A DNA stretch of 64,000 nt from Candidatus Bathyarchaeota archaeon (GTDB lineage Archaea; Thermoproteota; Bathyarchaeia; 40CM-2-53-6): contig VBBQ01000026.1 of assembly GCA_005888755.1 (NCBI GenBank), positions 43,746-107,745 of the forward strand, read 5' to 3'. Made by a program: the position numbers and the translations under genes. Shown piece by piece: positions 26,462-34,788 of the stretch. The number at the start of each line of letters is the position of its first letter. The first letter of the stretch is position 1. The notes beneath the pieces are model-generated. The model had not been told where the DNA came from. It worked only from the letters and a program-made list of their open reading frames with translations, and searched no databases.

Positions 26462-26714
26462 GATGTGCCATCCGCGATAAAGGAGAGAATTAGTAATTCT
26501 ACCCGCGTTGAGTTAACGCATGTGTCGTTCAAGACAGTTTGTCAGGCGATCTGCCGAGTATTTAATCTTGAGAATATTCAGATATATTTTGATGTACTAA
26601 GGTACACTTGGGAAAGAAAGCAAGCATTCGAAATTGGATGGATGTGCTCAAGAGCCCGCTCTTGAACGTGCATCGATCGGTTTCTGTCAAGAACCCAAGT
26701 TTGAATTAGCCAAT

Positions 26715-26985
26715 TGACTTGGCAGATTGCTACAACATCCAGGCTAAGAGGGGAAAGACGCCCCAGAGGACTTTTGGAAATTAGCCATCAAAAAGGCTCG
26801 GCGAAGCAGGGAAAGACCTTGGCAAAACATGCCGATCTTTTGGCATGGCTTAAGTCAGAAATTGGATTAGCGTATGTGCGTGCGAGCTTTATCAATTGTA
26901 TCTACGCTTGCGCACTAATGACCCGAAAGTTACTGCTCAATCGGAAAAGTGGGCCTACAGCACAGGGTACCAAAAATTGAGATAG
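26715..26985 (+). pseudogene. DUF4287-type protein relic with several frameshifts
   Basis: Reading across frames recovers YNIQAKRGKTPEDFWKLAIK, GKTLAKHADLLAWLKSEIGL and YLRLRTNDPKVTAQSEKWAY ending at TAG 26983. This is the typical DUF4287/DUF5655-like layout (Gk-pe-w...WLK--hGl-----n). At least three single-base shifts are needed (about 26763, 26812 and 26900), so it cannot be expressed as one chain. It is followed at once by repeat copy R3. Confidence 0.65.
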
Positions 26986-26992
26986 CATTTCA

Positions 26993-27315
26993 TTTCTGTA
27001 ACTTTTCCTTTCGCTAACTATTCTTTTCTGCTAACTAATCTCTGCCCCCCCGGGGGCGGATTTTCCCGCCTCCCGCCCTTCGTGGCCGCCCAAATCGCCT
27101 TTGCATGAAATCACCCATTATCAGCCCTGATCATGCATCTGGAAGATGGTCCCTATTTTGCCCTTGGATTCGTTCGTGATGGGTCCTAGCTTTCCCGTCT
27201 TTTCGCCTTTTCAGTTATGCCTGGATTGCGCCCTGAATCGGCAGAATCGCCGGCAATCGGTGCCTGACAACAAGTTAGCTCCGCGAAGAGGGAAGGGGGT
27301 ATTGCACAGCGCACC
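26993..27315 (+). repeat. Intergenic repeat family, copy R3
   Basis: It has the T-rich head TTCTGTAACTTTTCCTTTCG, a C/G-run (CCCCCCCGGGGGCGG), CTTCGTGGCCGCCC, the core ATCACCCATTATCAGCCCTG near 27110-27129, and the distal blocks GCGCCCTGAATCGG and GGGGGTATTGCACAGCGC near 27294-27311. The distal block matches R6. It lies between the DUF4287 relic and the end of the convergent peptidase gene. Confidence 0.75.
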
Positions 27316-27392
27316 TCGCGAGGCAAGAGTAGAGAGTTCGGACTGGTCACCGAAAGTAAGCTGACTCTCGTGGCACCAGTGCCCTGTTTGTT

Positions 27393-29060
27393 TTATTTTG
27401 TGGCGAAGGCGCGGAGTTTATCCTCAAAGATTGTCCGTGCTGGAAAGCCCATGCTGCACGCGTAAGTGTTGAAATCCAGCAGCTTCTTCCCGTTCCTCAC
27501 AGCCTTATTCTGTATCTCTCGTATGCTCTCCCCTACTATGGCGTATGTGGACGCGTATCCTGGACCGTTTCCCTGGTGCGCTGGGAAGAGCTGGTGGTAG
27601 ACCATGCTCTTTGACAAGCCTGTCTTCTTACTCGCCCATTCTATGAAATCCACAAGATCCTGTTTCCCAGAGTTAATCCTCGAATCACCGATGATCCGGA
27701 GAAACCGTACAATACGCCACATCCACGTGTAGAACTCGTACTCCTCCGCAATAGCATCGAATCCACCGTGCTTCTCGTAGAAGTTCACCAAGGCCTTCTC
27801 GTCAGAACTGAGACCCTTTCTCGTCTTCATCTTGTCCATCACATCCTGAAACTCAATCTCTCGCTGGAACGATATACCCTCAGAAATGGCCCCTCCGAGC
27901 GGCGACCACATCATGTCCACCAGCGACGGCTTCGCTCCATACGCAAATGATGAGTTGGACGCGTGAACACAGTGCCCATACTCCTCATGAACCAGTAGAT
28001 TGAGTAGCTCGCCTGGCGCCGTGCTCGGATCGCGACGCGGGTCCGTCGTACAGATGAACAACTGCTGCGGCTTGTTCGTCAGAGTATCAAAGAAGAACGC
28101 GCCGCCGCTCGGAAATATTGCCGTCAGATACGATGGTGTCTCGATCACCTTCGCATCATAGTGCGGATTCACTTTGACAATACTCTTGTTCGCAACCTTC
28201 ACGACTATTTTTCGAAGTTGTGCGAGGTACGGTATGATCTCGTTTACCTTGACCGCTCTCTTGGCCTTGATCGCCTGGGACACTTTCTCCGCATTCGCAG
28301 AAACACCGTACTTCTTCGCCAGCCGAGCCGTCATCCGCTGGAACTTCGGGAGTTCTCGATCTAGATACTTGAGACCCTTCTCTTCAAGCTCGCCAGGCGT
28401 CTCTGAATAGTCCCAGAGACGTTGCAAGGCTTGAGCATAGATCTCTTTCCGGCCGAGATCCGCGCCCTCTCTTTTGATGATCTTGTAGACCTCGTCAAAA
28501 CCCTGGTTCTTGAAACCCTTCACCCGGAAAATCGAAGCATACTTCCTAGTCACCTGAGAAAGATCATCCAGCCCCTCCTTCAACTGCTTATCCGAAGTTT
28601 CTTTCTTGATAGTTCTAATTATCTCCTGGAGACCATCGCAACGTATCAACGTGAGCAAACGAAGTCCTGTAGGCCAGTTTCTACCCGCCGACTCAACCGT
28701 TGCTGTCTCTAGAGCCTTGATCCCGTTCCTGGTCAGCGCCTTCATGTGGCTGTCGATGATGCCTTCTTTGATCATGTAGCCAAAATACGCGTTCAACACT
28801 GACTCGGGGACCATATGAGGCTCGACAAGACCCGCCCATGCGGCGGCCGACTCCAGGAACTTGAGCTGGGACTTGTTCTCAGCCTTCAGCCGAAGCTCGT
28901 CAACACGTCGCGAAAACTTCTCGAGATTCCTCTTCGAAGGAATGAATATTTTGCCGACATACTCGTTGAGCCCGTTGATGTAGGCTCCAGACGGATCGAA
29001 CTCCTTGAACAGGTCAAAGATTTCCGATTCAACAGATGATGCAGGTTTCGGTATAGCCAA
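27393..29060 (-). CDS. Gluzincin-type metallopeptidase, DUF885-like
   Basis: The 555-residue protein carries LLVHEEYGHCVHAS with His358, Glu359 and His363. This is H-E-x-x-G-H, as in DUF885 peptidases (HExxPGH) with one residue less, and not plain HExxH. A second Glu segment, GAISEGISFQREIEF, follows about 40 residues later and would supply the third zinc ligand. The large helical N-terminal part fits M3/M32/DUF885 folds. No signal peptide is seen, so it should be a cytoplasmic zinc peptidase; the substrate is unknown. It is monocistronic. Confidence 0.7.
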   Translation of the reverse strand: MAIPKPASSVESEIFDLFKEFDPSGAYINGLNEYVGKIFIPSKRNLEKFSRRVDELRLKAENKSQLKFLESAAAWAGLVEPHMVPESVLNAYFGYMIKEGIIDSHMKALTRNGIKALETATVESAGRNWPTGLRLLTLIRCDGLQEIIRTIKKETSDKQLKEGLDDLSQVTRKYASIFRVKGFKNQGFDEVYKIIKREGADLGRKEIYAQALQRLWDYSETPGELEEKGLKYLDRELPKFQRMTARLAKKYGVSANAEKVSQAIKAKRAVKVNEIIPYLAQLRKIVVKVANKSIVKVNPHYDAKVIETPSYLTAIFPSGGAFFFDTLTNKPQQLFICTTDPRRDPSTAPGELLNLLVHEEYGHCVHASNSSFAYGAKPSLVDMMWSPLGGAISEGISFQREIEFQDVMDKMKTRKGLSSDEKALVNFYEKHGGFDAIAEEYEFYTWMWRIVRFLRIIGDSRINSGKQDLVDFIEWASKKTGLSKSMVYHQLFPAHQGNGPGYASTYAIVGESIREIQNKAVRNGKKLLDFNTYACSMGFPARTIFEDKLRAFATK

Positions 29061-29351
29061 TGCTTATCCATCAATCCCCGTGTTTATCTTTCTCGACTAA
29101 GCGCTCGACTATTTAGTTTTAATCCAAAATACGAGTCCAGCCGAGGCCACGCGAGACTCCACTCGGAACCGTAAAACACATACCACGTCAGCGCAGTCCC
29201 GCTCCATCCCAACCTTCCGCCCTCAGTAGCAGGTCCCCTTCTCTGCCTTCTGCCCGCTTCACACGATAAGACCCGTGTTAGCGGATAATGGCGTTTCCGG
29301 ACAAAGAATGAAGAGGATAAGGATCCAGACTATTTTGCCTGGAATCCCGTG

Positions 29352-29930
29352 TTATTCGTGGCTCTTCCTGGTCTTCGTTCCCGTTTGCTTCTCGATGCTG
29401 CGTAGATTGATCTCCCTGACAAGTGCTTCTGTGATGACGTCGAGGGAGTCAATCTTCTCCTGCATTAGAACATCGGATATCTTCAGTGGATGATCAGGGA
29501 GAAGCTCGTTATCTGTTGAAGCAACAAAGTGCTCCCAGTTAATTCCTACGTCGAGCACTGAGTCTGCAAGTTCCTCGTCTGTCACATTGACTGTTTTGGC
29601 TTGGTTGACGAAGCTTTGAAACTCCTCATCGGGAACTTGCAGATCCGTTACTGTCCGAATCGGCCTGGGAGTCGTTCCCCCAAGCTCGTGTCCGAGAACA
29701 TGCGCGAGAAAAGTGAAGTTCTCGATCTCCGTGAAGTGCTTCATCCGGATTTCCAGAGGAGTATCCCCTGTAGGATTAGAATCTGGAAAGTCTGAGATTT
29801 GTGGAGCTCCTGTTTGCGGGTCGTCGAACCGGAAGACTCTTGACAGTTTTAGCTGGTTTGGCCGGGTAATGTTTCTTGCGGAATCTTCTTGTTCATCCCA
29901 CGTCTGCCTATTTTTGGTATCTGAGGCCAT
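29352..29930 (-). CDS. Hypothetical acidic protein
   Basis: The 192-residue, acidic, soluble protein has no motif I recognise. It contains HFTEIENFTFLAHVLGHELG, where HVLGHE superficially resembles a reversed metal site, and a C-terminal helix LVREINLRSIEKQ. It is divergent from the small zinc-finger gene at 30114, with a strong inverted repeat between them. Confidence 0.5.
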   Translation of the reverse strand: MASDTKNRQTWDEQEDSARNITRPNQLKLSRVFRFDDPQTGAPQISDFPDSNPTGDTPLEIRMKHFTEIENFTFLAHVLGHELGGTTPRPIRTVTDLQVPDEEFQSFVNQAKTVNVTDEELADSVLDVGINWEHFVASTDNELLPDHPLKISDVLMQEKIDSLDVITEALVREINLRSIEKQTGTKTRKSHE

Positions 29931-29991
29931 TTTTTACACAGCCCGCAGTAGCCGTTCGGGGAATTCATTTCTGATCTGCAACCCACGACTC

Positions 29992-30027
29992 GGATAGACG
30001 GTACTCGTCTTCTAACTCCGTCTATCC
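29992..30027. promoter_or_regulatory. Perfect 10-bp inverted repeat between divergent genes
   Basis: GGATAGACGG and CCGTCTATCC are perfect complements separated by 16 bases. The site sits in the divergent gap between genes starting at 29930 (minus) and 30114 (plus). It could be an operator for both, or a structured leader RNA. No poly-T follows, which speaks against a terminator. Confidence 0.5.
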
Positions 30028-30113
30028 ACAGTTATCGCGCCGAATCCGATCTCCATATAGAACGGGAACTCAGAGCTCTTAGGAATCGGAGAGGATACAC
30101 GCGAGGAAGTGTC

Positions 30114-30269
30114 TTGACAGAGAAGAAATTCAAGTGCCGTCTGTGTGGCGAGACCTTCAACTCCGCTCAGGAGCGGGACGAACACAACCGACAAGTCCAT
30201 CCGAAGGCTTGCCGACTATCCCACTTGTTCTCGGGAAAGAAGAAGGAGGACAAGCCGAAACCAGAATAG
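30114..30269 (+). CDS. Small C2H2 zinc-finger protein (51 aa)
   Basis: The frame from TTG 30114 to TAG 30267 encodes one classical C2H2 finger, CRLCGETFNSAQERDEHNRQ followed by VHP. A Lys-rich tail (GKKKEDKPKPE) follows. Single-finger proteins of this sort are common in archaea and are likely nucleic-acid or protein binders. It lies beside the 10-bp inverted repeat. Confidence 0.65.
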   Translation: MTEKKFKCRLCGETFNSAQERDEHNRQVHPKACRLSHLFSGKKKEDKPKPE

Positions 30270-30322
30270 TCTCCCCGGCATCTTAAATAAGAATAGAAAT
30301 CAAATAACCTTGCGACCATCTT

Positions 30323-30685
30323 TTGGCCCCGAGAAAGTCTCGCAAGGTCGCACCAAGAACACGTGTAAGATCAAATAGCGATTCTCAGGGCAACCATGAA
30401 ATCTCGCCGTCCAAAGACTCCATCAAGGCAGCTGAAGACCTCGCTCTCGCCGCATTCGCCTCAGGACTAAAACTGGCAGCAGCATTCGGAACCGTCGCCG
30501 CCAAAACCACAAGTCTCGCCCTGGCTTCCATCGCAACGGGAGCGGACAGGTTCTCTGAGCTAGTCAAGCAGGAAGCTATGCGATCGCAGAGGGCCAACTC
30601 CCGAAAAACAGCTAGAGCATCTCCCACGGGAACTCATAGAAGAACAGGTAGACGGGAACCCAAGCGAGAAGTCTTGGCGTCCTAA
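30323..30685 (+). CDS. Hypothetical basic protein with an Ala-rich helical core
   Basis: The 120-residue frame starts at TTG 30323. It has a Lys/Arg-rich N-terminus (APRKSRKVAPRTRVR), an Ala/Leu-rich amphipathic core (AEDLALAAFASGLKLAAAFG) and an Arg-rich tail. The mixture suggests a nucleic-acid-associated small protein, but no family is recognised. It converges with the membrane gene ending at 30690. Confidence 0.4.
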   Translation: MAPRKSRKVAPRTRVRSNSDSQGNHEISPSKDSIKAAEDLALAAFASGLKLAAAFGTVAAKTTSLALASIATGADRFSELVKQEAMRSQRANSRKTARASPTGTHRRTGRREPKREVLAS

Positions 30686-30689
30686 TTGG

Positions 30690-31490
30690 CTAATTGCGCG
30701 TGACTTGCGAAGCCTCCTGCGAGCGAAATCTCGCGATCAGATCTCGGCTCGCAAGCAACAACGGCGTGCAAACTACTACGGCTCCCAACACGAGGACCGC
30801 TCGTTCGATTGGATAGACGAGGAAGATGAACGGCCAAGAACGCAAAGCGACGCTTCCAAAGAGACTGGCGAAGAGAAGCCCTCCGGTGACGTGTTCGATC
30901 ATCGTCCCGATGAACGCAACTACCAGCACCGCTTTGGCCAAGTCTCTACGCGATCCAAAACTGAACCGGTCCCCTAGGTTCCGCGTTAAAGGAGACACCA
31001 ACAACGCGAGCGCGACGAGGTGGAGCCAGAGATATGGAATAGGCGGACTGGGGAGACTAAACCACTGGAAAGGAATCGGCAGACTCGGAAAGTTACTGCC
31101 AACGAAAATCTCGGTGTTTGGATTGATAACGAAGAGACCCAAAGAAGCTAGGTACATGAAGGTCGCTTCCGTCCGTCTACCGCGCACGAGAAAGCTGATG
31201 AGCGCCACGTTCAGCGCTCCACCGAGAAAATCGAGTCCACCGAATTTCAGGGTCCCGGCTGAACCTGGAATGAAGGCGGCAATCATTGTCCCCAGAAACA
31301 CGGCGAATATGCCGTAGGATGGAGCGAGGAAGACGCCCAGAACCGGCGTTATGATCCCACTGAACGTAATAGCACCGTTTATCCCGATAAGTCGATCAAG
31401 AATGATAGTTCGTGGAATCACATAGAGTGCAGTAAGAGACGCGGTAAGTGTAATCATTCTCGTGTCGAATCTGTTCTTGCGAATCTGCAT
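30690..31490 (-). CDS. Multi-pass membrane protein, resembling an ECF transporter S-component
   Basis: The 266-residue hydrophobic protein has about seven membrane helices. The start, RMITLTASLTALYVIPRTII, followed by a Gly/Pro-rich pair GITFSGIITPVLGVF-like and FLGTMIAAFIPG, is reminiscent of energy-coupling-factor S-components, which bind vitamins or metal ions in the membrane. It directly follows larC in the same direction (gap about 20 nt), suggesting uptake of nickel or a cofactor precursor. No ECF ATPase lies nearby. The family call is tentative. Confidence 0.5.
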   Translation of the reverse strand: MQIRKNRFDTRMITLTASLTALYVIPRTIILDRLIGINGAITFSGIITPVLGVFLAPSYGIFAVFLGTMIAAFIPGSAGTLKFGGLDFLGGALNVALISFLVRGRRTEATFMYLASLGLFVINPNTEIFVGSNFPSLPIPFQWFSLPSPPIPYLWLHLVALALLVSPLTRNLGDRFSFGSRRDLAKAVLVVAFIGTMIEHVTGGLLFASLFGSVALRSWPFIFLVYPIERAVLVLGAVVVCTPLLLASRDLIARFRSQEASQVTRN

Positions 31491-31509
31491 TTCTCTCTAT
31501 CACATGTGT

Positions 31510-32757
31510 CTAGCTGTCGCGCGCAATAACTCGGGTCTTAACGATCTGTTGCAGCTCTCTCAAACTTAGTCCAGTTTCATTGGATATTCTTCGAAGGTCT
31601 TCGTACTCCACTTTGCCTCCTTGCGCATGACCCGTCGTTGTAAGCGCCCTCTTTACTTTGACCTGAAACTTCCTTCCTACGACTTCCAGCTCCAAGGTGC
31701 CACTGGACCTTCTGCTGATGTGTCTAGAAACCGGCATTTCTCGTACTCCAAGAGTCCCGGTTTCTTCCATCAGCAACTCAGCTAGTCGTTCGCTCTTTGC
31801 CTTGTCTGTTATGACAGAGATCAGTTGGCCGGGCCGGTTCTTCTTCATGAACAACGGAGTGATTGATACGTCTCGGGCTCCTGCTTCCATCAGTCTCTCA
31901 ACTGCCCGTCCAATAACTTCGCCGGAAACGTCGTCCAGGTTTGTCTCCAGGACGACTACTTCATCGTGTGAATGTTCAGTCTCAAAGAGCTCGCCCACGG
32001 TGAGACGGAGAACATTAGCCACCTGGTCAAGATCCTTCGATCCTGCGCCGTATCCGATCTTGTGAGGCGTAATTATCGGAACCTCCCCTGTTTCACTGCC
32101 TACCAGACTTACTGCGATTGCACCGCCTGTAGGTGTCGTCAGTTCGAATTGGATATTGCTTGTTTTCATTGGAAACTTGTGGGATCTTAGGATCTCGGCG
32201 ACAGCGGGCGCTGGATTCGGATAGGCTCGCCCAGAGAACTCCGTTACTCCGGTTCCGACGCCAATCGGTCCGCACCACCATCTAGCTCCAGATAGTTCGA
32301 GTTCATCTGCGAGGTATGCGACGCCGAGAATGTCCACGAGAGTGTCTGCAGACCCGAGCTCATGAAGCTCTACCTCTTTCGCGGAGTGGCCGTGGACCCG
32401 GGACTCAGCTGAGGATAGAGTATCCAAGACGGATTTGACAAAAGACGTTCCCCAATCAGAGAGACCCAATGCTTTCCCGCACCTTAGAGCAGATGATTGA
32501 AGATCGCTGGCCTTTCTCTTCGAAACCTTCTCCTCAGATCTTACTTCGACCAGCTGTCCCCTGATTTCTCCTCGCTCGACCATGCTCGTCTTGACATGAA
32601 CATGACTCGCGCCCGTAAGATTCTCTTCCACTGCCCTGGCGACTTTATCCAGACTCTTCGGGCTCCCACCAAGATCGATAAGAGCGCCTAGGAATTTGTC
32701 TCCAGAAGCTCCTGAAGAACTGGCGTCGATTATCACCACTCTTCCGGAAGCTCTCAT
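31510..32757 (-). CDS. larC: LarC-type nickel-pincer cofactor biosynthesis protein
   Basis: The N-terminus IIDASSSGASGDKFLGALID matches the DUF111/LarC start (D-SG-SGD-FLGAL-DLG). ELHELGSADTLVDILGV, a G-Y-G-AG segment (KIGYGAGSKD) and ETNLDDVSGEVIGRAVERLM are also family blocks. LarC inserts nickel into the pincer nucleotide used by lactate racemase-type enzymes. The frame extends to 32787, but ATG at 32757 gives the normal start. LarB and LarE are not in the window. It is apparently co-transcribed with the downstream ECF-S-like membrane gene. Confidence 0.88.
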   Translation of the reverse strand: MRASGRVVIIDASSSGASGDKFLGALIDLGGSPKSLDKVARAVEENLTGASHVHVKTSMVERGEIRGQLVEVRSEEKVSKRKASDLQSSALRCGKALGLSDWGTSFVKSVLDTLSSAESRVHGHSAKEVELHELGSADTLVDILGVAYLADELELSGARWWCGPIGVGTGVTEFSGRAYPNPAPAVAEILRSHKFPMKTSNIQFELTTPTGGAIAVSLVGSETGEVPIITPHKIGYGAGSKDLDQVANVLRLTVGELFETEHSHDEVVVLETNLDDVSGEVIGRAVERLMEAGARDVSITPLFMKKNRPGQLISVITDKAKSERLAELLMEETGTLGVREMPVSRHISRRSSGTLELEVVGRKFQVKVKRALTTTGHAQGGKVEYEDLRRISNETGLSLRELQQIVKTRVIARDS

Positions 32758-32827
32758 GCTGACCTGTCCAATTGTTCGCGTGGGCACAAGTATTAATCAA
32801 GCTATTTCGAGATTGCCATGATCAGCT

Positions 32828-33097
32828 TTGGAGAAGTCCGACAACTCTTGCGTCTATGGTCTCGGCGAATGCCCCGTTCTGACTGTTATGGGTGAGAACA
32901 TGAAGGACATGGAGCAGCGTTCGAAAGTCTATCCAACAGATCCCGGGGCCGCAGCTGTGAATCAAATGATTCAACCCTTTCTCCAACTGAACGCCAACAT
33001 CTACGCAATGCTTCCCTCTTTCTGTCCCAGCTGTCCCAAAAGAATCGTCGCAGTCGAGAAAGAGCTAGCCCAGATCAGACATCAGACGACCAAGTAA
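32828..33097 (+). CDS. Small four-Cys hypothetical protein
   Basis: The 89-residue frame starts at TTG 32828. Cys pairs occur in NSCVYGLGECPV near the start and FCPSCPKR near the end, with a helix between, so a metal or disulfide centre is possible. The C-terminus IVAVEKELAQIRHQ looks helical. It is divergent from larC. I do not recognise the family. Confidence 0.5.
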   Translation: MEKSDNSCVYGLGECPVLTVMGENMKDMEQRSKVYPTDPGAAAVNQMIQPFLQLNANIYAMLPSFCPSCPKRIVAVEKELAQIRHQTTK

Positions 33098-33187
33098 GAA
33101 GACCCAGATCGCTCCAGTTTTAGCCACTCACCTAGAAATTCAGATAAGCTAAATTGCAGCCGAACGGAGTTCATTTCGGTTAGTCAC

Positions 33188-33796
33188 TTGGCCTCTCTGG
33201 GCCTTGGCGGGCCTGTTGGTTTCTGCTTCGCCACCACAGGTTTCTGTAGCGCGCTCCTAGTGGCTCGTGTCTGGGAGTATGTTTCCCTTGAATCTTATCT
33301 CAGATGTGGCCTTTCTTGTCCAATTCGCTCGTCTGACGTGTTTCAACTACACCACTTCTACTATGGTCTGGCAATGCTCTTGCTCGCCACTAGTTTTCTG
33401 GCGGTTACCAAGAGGCAGAGGGTAAGATGGGACGCGGCCTTGATGTTTGGAATAGGAGCAGGGCTTTGTATTGATGAGGCAGGCCTCTTGCTGTTGAGAG
33501 TCCCTTACAACGATCTGCTCTCAATTTTCTTACTGGCATTGTTTGGTTCGGCCATTTTCGGGGGAACCATTAACGCAGCTTTCCGGGACGGGACACGCGA
33601 GTTCAGGATATTGGACCGAGCGGATATTCTAACCCTGTTGTCGATCCTTCTCGGTATGGCTGGAGTTCTCTATCTAGATCGGCCTCTGATCACAATAGTA
33701 GAAATTGCTGGAGGTGTCTCTTGGGCCTTTGCTCTCGCTCTTGCCACCCTCTTCGGAAAGAAGCACTTTCTCAGGGTCTGGGCGAGACCAGGCTAA
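33188..33796 (+). CDS. Integral membrane hypothetical protein
   Basis: The 202-residue protein has five or six membrane helices. A His pair in FQLHHFYYGLAMLLLA (about 52-67) and an acidic in-membrane segment GLCIDEAGLLLL (about 92-103) recall archaeal membrane proteins that bind metal or haem through in-membrane His. The start is TTG at 33188 and is uncertain. The function is unknown. Confidence 0.55.
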   Translation: MASLGLGGPVGFCFATTGFCSALLVARVWEYVSLESYLRCGLSCPIRSSDVFQLHHFYYGLAMLLLATSFLAVTKRQRVRWDAALMFGIGAGLCIDEAGLLLLRVPYNDLLSIFLLALFGSAIFGGTINAAFRDGTREFRILDRADILTLLSILLGMAGVLYLDRPLITIVEIAGGVSWAFALALATLFGKKHFLRVWARPG

Positions 33797-33845
33797 TCTA
33801 GCCGAATTATCTTCAGCGCATTGCTGTGTCGTGGCCGAACTGATT

Positions 33846-34239
33846 TCATTTTGAGGATTTCTTGGCTGGGCTCGATATCGCTAGGCGGTAGCCATCGGGG
33901 TCTGTGAAACGCGCTTCCCGTTCTCCCCAGGAATCCTTCGGTTTTTCGCTGAACTTTACTCCTCGCTTTCTTAGGGTTCGGTACCAGAAGTCAACGTTAT
34001 CGACTTCAAACTCTATCCCGGCAGTTCGTTCCCCAATCCCAGGTCGACGACTCCCCCTTGGAAACGGGTGTAAGCCTATCTGAAGCCTGTTCGGGGTGAT
34101 AAACGGCAACGTATTCGGGAGAAAAGTCGTACAGTAGATGGAAGCCCACTTTCCTGGTGTAGAAGTCCCTAGATCGTTGTACATCCTTCACTTGCAACAG
34201 CACCTGGTGCAAGCGTAACCCAGCCTTGCTACGGCGCAT
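33846..34239 (-). pseudogene. VOC (glyoxalase/bleomycin-resistance) family protein split by a frameshift
   Basis: The upstream frame encodes a VOC first half, LHQVLLQVKDVQRSRDFYTR with KVGFHLLYDFSPEYV. The other frame holds the second half, RLQIGLHPFPRG, GIEFEVDNVDFWYRTLRKRG and REARFTDPDGYRLAIS. Joined near 34090-34100 they make one VOC protein of about 130 residues. The shift may be a true mutation or a sequence error. VOC proteins are small metal-dependent enzymes or drug binders. Confidence 0.7.
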
Positions 34240-34377
34240 GACTTGCCACCTGCCCAACAAGTATTATGGATTTACACATTTCAGGTGAGTACGCAATTGA
34301 CCGCAATTCTTGTTGTCCCCGTTAGGTAGCGCACAACCATAATCCCATCATCACCTGGTTGTCTCCTGGATCAGGAA

Positions 34378-34725
34378 CTAGGTCTTTTCAGGGGTCGTGA
34401 GGGCCGCTTCGTATCTCTTCCTAACGAAGGGCATAACGGATCTTACATCTCTAGGACCCTTCAACGGCGTTACCCAGAGCCTGCCTGTTTGACCGGTCAT
34501 TTCGAATGGCTTCCCGCCGAATTTCGCCTTGACTTCTTTCTGGTCTTTTTCCGAGAGCTTCATCAGAACGACGCCGTTTGTTACGAGGAAACCGATAAAT
34601 TTTCGATTGTAGAAGTAGCAGAGACAACCCATCATTGGTTTGGAGGTCACTCCTTTCCATGTCAGAACCTCCGCATCGAACGTCTTCTGAATATCGACCA
34701 TCTTCTCTTCGTCATAATACTTCAT
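34378..34725 (-). CDS. TfoX N-terminal-domain-like protein
   Basis: The 115-residue protein has SKPMMGCLCYFYNRKFIGFL in its first half and GKPFEMTGQTGRLWVTPLKG in the second. These resemble stand-alone TfoX-N proteins (MxG-xxxF-----FG ... PFE--G---W). Such proteins are small, cytoplasmic and of unclear role. A TTTAAAG box upstream near 34751 may be its promoter. Confidence 0.65.
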   Translation of the reverse strand: MKYYDEEKMVDIQKTFDAEVLTWKGVTSKPMMGCLCYFYNRKFIGFLVTNGVVLMKLSEKDQKEVKAKFGGKPFEMTGQTGRLWVTPLKGPRDVRSVMPFVRKRYEAALTTPEKT

Positions 34726-34788
34726 GATTTCTGCCGGTTTTCAGATCGACCTTTAAAGCTCGTCTAGTCAAAGGCAGGTGTCAGAGCC

